A stretch of 64,000 nt of DNA from Acanthochromis polyacanthus (taxonomy: Eukaryota; Chordata; Actinopteri; Pomacentridae): positions 17,455,858-17,519,857 of the forward strand of contig NC_067117.1 of the NCBI RefSeq assembly GCF_021347895.1. The letters are read 5' to 3'. Shown one piece after another: positions 59,101-64,000 of the stretch. The first letter of the stretch is position 1. Each line of letters starts with the position of its first letter. Made by a program: the position numbers and the translations under genes. A model generated the notes under the pieces. It saw nothing but the letters and a program-made list of their open reading frames with translations. It was not told the origin of the DNA and did not search any database.

Positions 59101-62100
59101 CTTACGTTCCTTGAAGGGCAGGCTGGTGTTTGCTTCTGGTGCGTAGCTGAGCAGAATGAGGGGCCGAGAAGGTGAAGTATGTGGAAGGTTGACCACCTTC
59201 ATGCTGCCCTCCAGGGGCAGGTCATGACCCAGATACATCAGGTGTTGCTGCTGGACCCCGATACCAGTCTGAGACGCCACCTCCTCAAAGAAGGCCGACA
59301 CTCTGGTTGAGAAGAGGGACAGGACAATTTTAATCTCCAGGACAAATTTTGAATTCTGAAAAGATCTTCAGATTGTGGTCAGTGCTTTTGGTCACTGCAT
59401 TTTGTATGAGTCTTTTTGCAGGAGGATTTATATTTATTTATAAAGAGAGATTGAAAATCAGAGTTTGTGCAAAAATGCATGGAAAAACAATGATTAGCAC
59501 AATAACTGTCAGTAACTGTGGTAAAAGTAAGCGAAATAATTTACTGTTTATCTACTATCGGAGCACATCATCTAATTGTGACTTTTAGTTTGTCTGGTAA
59601 GCGTGAATTCAGAGGGTCCCCTCTTGCTCCATGTACTGACAATGTTTTTTGTTTGTGCTAAAAACAGGAAATATGGAAGCAGAAGGAGGGAAGTAACCAT
59701 CGACCGTATAAAATATACAGTCTATGAAAGTAACAAGCAACTGTGACCCCTAGCTGTGGATGTCACAGTCATAATACCGTCAGGCTACTGCAGGCCCCCA
59801 CCACTGTACATCTTACCTAAATTATTCAGCTTGTATTTATTCAGCTTGCACAAACTCGTTATCCTCAGATTAGAAGCTTGTAACATACACCTTCTGAGTT
59901 CTGCTGCAGGGATTCAATTAACTGAGAGGAAAAGTCTTAATGCAAGCAATTTGGGATTACAGATGGAATCTAGAGCTCAGCACAGACTCTACTCGCATTA
60001 TCACATTAAATGTATTACACACATTACTCCCCATTATTCTGCAATCGCTGCACATTTCTGACAAGAACTCCACGAATTATAGCAGGTGTTGGGGAATTCA
60101 TTAGTCGAATAAGTCTTGTGGTCAATAATTAATATAACACTCTTCTAAAAATGTCCACATCCCATTTCCTTCTGCTACTTATTTTACACGGATTCACTTG
60201 GTTCTTCATCTTCCCCTCTTCTCTCATTCCACAAACCAAACACAAACAGCAAATGATCAGGCCAAGCATATTCAATTCTGAACTGCCATTTTCTCCAATA
60301 ACATGTTGTGGCACCAACATTATTATATCTTTGATATCAGACAAATATGGGTAAAATTCTGCAATTTTAAGTTCTGGTTTGAAAAAAAAAAACCTATGGG
60401 ATGTCAGGTCATTGTGGCAATCCAATGCTTTCCCCTACAGGTTATATTGACTCTTTAAGTCTGACACACATACACCTGATTATAATTCTGAAAATGTCTG
60501 ATGATTTGGAAACAATGCTCTTTATTTTAAGTATGCTATCACTTAAACAGATCTTCTTAACCCTTCTTTATTTAAGTCTGATCAGAATAATGGGTTTGAT
60601 GATACACCAGAGCAGACTTACGTGTTATAGTGATGTATGTAGATACAGTGTGCTACGGCCTGCTGCAGAGAGAACAGATGGACTGCCTGCCGCTGTAATA
60701 TATCTGTGGTGGCTGTGAAGAACTGGTCAAAACCCCAACATCTCTCCTGGTCGGCCTCCAGTATACCTGCTAGTACCGGAACGAGCTGCACCTTCAGACC
60801 CCTGCAGACAGATAGGAAAAAGAAAGAGAGGGACAGGAAAGGAGAGTGGTCATCAGATGATCTCAGTAAAGAATCACAGAGATACATGCTCAAATGATTT
60901 CCATTAGCTGACATACTGTGACAGCTGACAGCTGTGAGGTAGGTGGTAGCTCCACTCTATAGGTCCACCTTCCACCCGCTGTATGCCAGCTATTGCTCCC
61001 ATAGGTTTCCCTGTAGTTATTTTGTACCTACAAAAGAAAACACACAAGTTAGGCTGATGGAACAACTTGCAGCAGGTCCTGCCAATCCGTACGAACCTGG
61101 GCCGTTGGAGACAGTGATTAATACAGGTAGTTTGAGACTAAACGAACATCATAAAGGAGAGTCTCGCCACTTAAAGAACCCTGAATAGAAATCTATGTCA
61201 AAGGTTTTGGTTGTATGATACAGGGTTTGTGCAGAAATCAGCTAGCCATATTTAATGCTTTTTAATGCTATTTTAAAGCTATACTGTAAAAATGTTAATG
61301 CCATGACCATGAACTCAAGAAAATGACACAGGTTTTTTTTTTTTTTGTCAAACATGAACCGTTGCTACATTTTAATGTTTCTGAATCGGAAACACAGCCT
61401 GGAACAAGTCAGAAATGCTTTCCCTTGATGCATATGAGTGGTTCTGCACAGCAGTGCTCAGACACCAGAGCACTCCTGTCTGCAGCGATGCATTCGACCC
61501 AAAAGATGCCCGAAGACTGCTTGATTTTCCAATAGCAGCAGTGGCTCCGGTGGGAGCGGTGGTTACTACAGCTGCAGTTGTACTGTTTGTGGTGGTTCAA
61601 GTAGATGCTGAAGCTGTTGCGCTGTTCGTCACAGGAAAGAAACTAGCCACAGTTAACCGTTGTCTGCCTCTCACAGCCGATTTGTGGCTGTCGGACTGCA
61701 TGTGAGATTTCTTGGTGTTGATACCCATTGCACCAAGCTTAAATTTTGTTTTTTTGCAAGCACTGTAAAATCCTTCTCCATCTTGACCACCTGTAAGCTG
61801 TAGCCAATCTCTCAATTCCACATTTTCTAGCCACTTTTTCTGGAATGTGCATTTCCCCCTTTCCCAGCTCTCCTCCACCTGGTCCAGCCTGCCGGTCTCT
61901 TTCCGAACACCCAGTTTTACTGCGACTGTACCCGACCGACCGGAACAATTACTGCAATGGTTCCGCATGTTTACTCGGACGTACATATCTGGCAAATCGC
62001 AGTCTATAATTATATATTGTTACATTATTATTATGCATTATTAATTTTTTTTCTTAAAAACAGCAGAAAGAATTTTTAATGTCACTGAGAATCAAATTTA

Positions 62101-62811
62101 ATGATTTTTAACACCATTTAAGGCTTTAATTTTTGCAAAATCAGTTTAATGACTATTAATGCTTTTCAATGCTCTGCAGAAACCCCGTGATACTTGCCCC
62201 AACCCTCTTGTCAAAAATCGAACTGTCTGTTCTCTTATAGGTGAACTGGAAAACATCCAACCAATCGCATTGTTGCACTGATCCCAATGTTGTAAAACCA
62301 TGCACTTACGCAATAGTATAACAGTGGGAGAAAATAGTTTTTATGTTGTAGTTATCATTAAAATTGCTGTTAGGGGTCTCTCTCCATTCATTTTGATAAA
62401 GTCCTGGTCGTGTTAGTCAAAATAACTGTCCAGAACCATAACAGATATGCTTGTGGCGTGGCAAGACTAGCGTATAAGGATTTTAACATCCCGTTATCAG
62501 CTATGGTTTAAGTTTCATAGTTTGAAACACTCCTGTCATTAGAAATGAGTCGCTGTTTATTGTATTGTTTATTGTGTATTGGATCCCCATTAGTCGTCAC
62601 CATGGGGTCCCGCTGTGATTTACTTTATCACACCAAACATATCAACTTACATGGTGGGTTTGTTCCTGCGTGGTCCTTCGTACGGTGTGAAGGGAAGACT
62701 CCCAGTGGCGGCATGATATAAGGTCACACCGATACTCCACAGGTCAACGCTCACGCCATAGGATTTCTGGTGAGGTTTACGCAGCACGGCACGTTCATAC
62801 ATGTCTGGATG
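52753..62811 (-). CDS. ikbke: IKK-epsilon (IKBKE/TBK1-type kinase), 3' part; 5' exons outside window
   Basis: Sixteen exons (1617 nt, 538 codons plus stop) joined in phase: 62811-62651, 61027-60917, 60801-60622, 59302-59106, 58866-58808, 58709-58618, 58468-58367, 58247-58190, 56553-56441, 56355-56279, 56189-56150, 56041-55940, 53985-53889, 53160-53069, 52978-52907 and 52816-52753. The kinase phosphorylates IRF3/IRF7 and feeds NF-kB in antiviral signalling, downstream of TRIF, MAVS and STING adaptors. Visible: kinase C-lobe ([31 protein letters not shown]), ubiquitin-like domain, long coiled-coil dimerisation region with [13 protein letters not shown], and the short C-terminal helix that binds TANK-type adaptors. 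CQLS...[11 protein letters not shown] and EWSYHLP favour IKBKE over TBK1, as does linkage to rassf5. The N-lobe and activation loop lie beyond the window edge; the visible length matches human IKBKE from the same point (about 540 aa). Confidence 0.92.
53161..53888 (-). other. ikbke intron, nothing seen
   Basis: About 730 bp between the terminal-region exons. No repeat or coding stretch that I can support. Confidence 0.6.
53889..53985 (-). CDS. ikbke: ikbke exon: scaffold helix
   Basis: A 97-nt exon encoding [20 protein letters not shown] and [12 protein letters not shown]. It follows a 1.9-kb intron that carries the palindrome-ended element. Confidence 0.88.
54300..54690 (-). repeat. MITE-like repeat, copy 3
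   Basis: Shares GCAGTGAAAAATGAGCCCAC and the preceding TTTCTATAGAGGTTAAAGAC block with the 36-kb copy (opposite orientation). It also contains a local inverted repeat AAAATTCAGGGACT / AGTCCCTGAATTTT (about 54334-54387). Confidence 0.5.
54782..55829. mobile_element. 1.05-kb non-autonomous element with palindromic ends and 11-bp flanking direct repeat
   Basis: Flanked by CTATATTAATG on both sides (54771-54781 and 55830-55840). The ends are inverted copies over about 35 bp (GTTGATGCTACGGGTACGG / GTAGTGTCTACAGATACGG, then ACCCGTACCCGTAGC in both). The left end contains a palindrome with 13-bp arms, GCTACGGGTACGG / CCGTACCCGTAGC, around 2 bp (54788-54815). A third TACGGACCCGT lies at 54831-54841. 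The interior has repeated TTAATATT(T/C)ATG words at about 55671-55763 and no coding frame. It sits in an ikbke intron. Confidence 0.75.
55940..56041 (-). CDS. ikbke: ikbke exon: scaffold helix
   Basis: A 102-nt exon encoding [20 protein letters not shown] and [13 protein letters not shown], equivalent to the HFTDECVKKYEAFL helix of TBK1. It lies directly downstream in transcript order of the 40-nt exon. Confidence 0.92.
56150..56553 (-). CDS. ikbke: ikbke exons 56553-56441, 56355-56279, 56189-56150: coiled coil with [12 protein letters not shown] motif
   Basis: Exons of 113, 77 and 40 nt. The tiny third exon holds [12 protein letters not shown], the most conserved motif of the TBK1/IKBKE scaffold domain. 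The intervening helices are [20 protein letters not shown] and [18 protein letters not shown]. Confidence 0.93.
56554..58189 (-). other. ikbke intron, nothing seen
   Basis: A 1.6-kb intron without recognisable repeat, RNA gene or exon. Confidence 0.55.
58190..58709 (-). CDS. ikbke: ikbke exons 58709-58618, 58468-58367, 58247-58190: first coiled-coil helices
   Basis: Three exons of 92, 102 and 58 nt. They encode the helical start of the scaffold domain ([19 protein letters not shown], then [13 protein letters not shown]) and a polar linker ([15 protein letters not shown]). Junction codons rebuild ATG, CTA and an in-phase CAG|GTC. Confidence 0.9.
58808..59302 (-). CDS. ikbke: ikbke exons 59302-59106 and 58866-58808: ubiquitin-like domain
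   Basis: Encodes [31 protein letters not shown] and [13 protein letters not shown], aligned with the FHELVYKQT and LIYEGRRLVLEP segments of the TBK1 ULD, then the linker into the scaffold/dimerisation domain. Exon lengths are 197 and 59 nt and phases agree. Confidence 0.93.
59303..60621 (-). other. ikbke intron with weak repeat fragments
   Basis: Contains ATATACAGTCTATGA at about 59715-59729, a common fish repeat word, and a stretch near 59350-59620 ending CAGAGGGTCCC that may be a further decayed member of the MITE-like family. Nothing coding is supported. Confidence 0.35.
60622..61027 (-). CDS. ikbke: ikbke exons 61027-60917 and 60801-60622: end of kinase domain into ULD
   Basis: Two exons (111 and 180 nt). 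The first has [14 protein letters not shown] and [16 protein letters not shown]. The second has [23 protein letters not shown] and DILQR, closing the kinase fold, then [16 protein letters not shown] starting the ubiquitin-like domain. Confidence 0.95.
61221..62187 (-). mobile_element. hAT-like non-autonomous remnant with zinc-finger open frame
   Basis: The left end is CAGGGTTTGTGCAG and the right end, inverted, is CGGGGTTTCTGCAG. Both are flanked by TGATA (61216-61220 and 62188-62192), a 5-bp direct repeat. Inside, on the minus strand, is a 132-codon frame with a zinc-finger-like N-terminal transposase segment. The catalytic part is absent, so this is a deletion derivative. Confidence 0.6.
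61597..61995 (-). pseudogene. transposase N-terminal fragment with degenerate zinc finger
   Basis: The frame contains [18 protein letters not shown] and [12 protein letters not shown], then HMQSDSHKS. This is the arrangement seen at the N-terminus of fish hAT-related proteins (C..F..W, then a CxxC...H..H-type finger). The first Cys of the CxxC pair appears replaced (YSAC), and the frame ends soon after in low-complexity Ala/Ser/Thr. No DDE or dimerisation domain follows. Start codon uncertain. Confidence 0.5.
62651..62811 (-). CDS. ikbke: ikbke exon: kinase C-lobe (APE to helix F)
   Basis: A 161-nt exon, phase 0 in and phase 2 out. [12 protein letters not shown] follows the activation segment; [19 protein letters not shown] is helix [10 protein letters not shown] follows. 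It is the most 5' ikbke exon in the window; 62812-64000 contains no recognisable upstream exon. Confidence 0.96.
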
Positions 62812-64000
62812 CTAAACACACACCAACAGCCACACACAGTAAGATGAGAAAACAGAATACATTCATAATAATATACTGATATTGGTTGAGATTATCTATG
62901 TTGTTCCATTTAAATACAGTCACTGAGCATCGTAGAAACCAATGGTTGTTGGTCTGACAAGCTATTCTGTGTATGCAGTATTTCCATGTTCAATTTTCAT
63001 TCGTATACTCAGCATGTTCACTCATTTGACCACTAGAGGGACACCCAGTCTTGGCTATGGCAGCTGCTTTGAAATATTGTGATTGGTCCTCTACAGACCT
63101 TTTCTTACTGTCAGTTCAACAACATAAATGACTTTACTGTGAAACCTGATCCTGGTGACACAGGCTTTTCACATCAGTCTGGTTTGGACTCGCATGCAGC
63201 GGTGGAGTTTCTAACAAACCACCGGTCACATAGAACAAAGACATTCAGATCTCAGTTCAGAGGGTGAGCCGTCCCCATTAGGAAACAACAAAAATGAAAT
63301 GATTAAACACAGAAAAGTCTAGAAGCACACAACCTGGGTATAAAATGAAGCAGCTAAAACTGTAGAAATAAAGAGACTGTATATATTGCACTTTTGACTT
63401 TAAAATTAGATGCTTTTCTTTTCTAAAGAACTGGTTACTAATGTAACACTGAAAGACATTACTGTTACTACTACATTACTACTACAAATGAGCCTAGGGA
63501 GCTTTCATTGCTGGAAAACAGAGAAGTTACCAAATGCACAATCATAAGAGTCACAAGCTATCACATCTTATTTCCCTTTATTTGGATACCTTTATTTATC
63601 TAAGGCATGAGGTTAGAATGCACTTCCTCAGTAATGTCCCCATCACTGAGGCAGTAAAGGACTTTCTGTTGGTAAAGTCAATGGACTATGAATGCAGCTG
63701 TCCATGTTAAGACTGCCTGCAGGCTAACCTGACCTGCTGGTTCGAGACAAATTTAAGAAAGAAAGAGGTGCCAGTATCTCTTCTGGGGAGCATGTCCTGC
63801 TGTTTAATACTTCTAATACATACTTTATGTTTTTTGATGTTTCCTGTTTAGGTAGCAAGATATATCAAAAAACAAGTTTAAAGATTTCAAAGAAATTTTT
63901 TTTTAAAATGTACACAGGCACAGTCAAGTCACTGTTTGTTCAAGAAAGTATTTTTGGGCTGCATATTCTCAGATTAGAGATGCACGATGATAGCAGTATG
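62812..64000 (-). other. ikbke intron to window edge, no exon seen
   Basis: I looked on the minus strand for the preceding kinase exon (DFG and activation loop) and did not find it. The sequence is plain AT-rich intron. Confidence 0.6.

Larger units (their letters stand above)
61028..62650 (-). other. ikbke intron carrying the hAT-like remnant
   Basis: Outside the remnant, the stretch near 62578 (TTGGATCCCCATTAG) matches a word common in fish LINE-type 3' ends. Nothing else is supported. Confidence 0.4.

Noticed and set aside
63733..63750. GGTTCGAGAC, like a tRNA B box
   Set aside because: No matching A box at the right distance and no cloverleaf could be drawn.

Overview
The window is a piece of a ray-finned (teleost) fish chromosome. 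The reasons are: multi-exon vertebrate genes with GT-AG introns, many CA/TG microsatellites, a decayed Tc1-type transposon with long terminal repeats, and several fish-type non-autonomous DNA elements. Three protein-coding genes can be assembled exon by exon, all on the minus strand. From left to right they are a DYRK-family protein kinase (dyrk3 by position, complete, 6 coding exons, 603 aa, 8869-18096), rassf5 (NORE1/RAPL, complete, 25182-50031) and ikbke (IKK-epsilon, 3' two thirds only, 52753-62811; its 5' exons lie beyond the right edge). All splice phases in the models below match.

The order ikbke-rassf5-dyrk3, all in one orientation, is the order of the human 1q32 segment IKBKE-RASSF5-(EIF2D)-DYRK3. 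I find no EIF2D gene in the gap between dyrk3 and rassf5.

Layout: 1-8.8 kb is gene-free and carries repeats and MITE-like elements. 8.9-18.1 kb is dyrk3, with a dead Tc1 element in intron 2 and a GC-rich promoter at about 18.4-19.0 kb. 19.1-25.2 kb is intergenic or rassf5 3' UTR, with an AT-rich tandem duplication and a pair of inverted hairpin MITEs. 25.2-50.2 kb is rassf5, with a NORE1A first exon at 49.3-50.0 kb, a RAPL-type first exon at 32.1-32.2 kb, and a possible third first exon at about 43.4-43.7 kb whose splice phase fits exon 2. 50.2-52.7 kb is intergenic or ikbke 3' UTR. 52.7-62.8 kb is ikbke, with a 1.05-kb palindrome-ended element flanked by an 11-bp direct repeat in one intron and a hAT-like remnant in another.

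Functionally the genes are separate signalling components that share a neighbourhood: a dual-specificity Tyr-regulated kinase, a Ras/Rap effector and MST-kinase adaptor, and an innate-immune kinase for interferon and NF-kB signalling. I see no sign that they form one system. The most novel-looking items are the candidate extra rassf5 first exon and the non-autonomous transposons.
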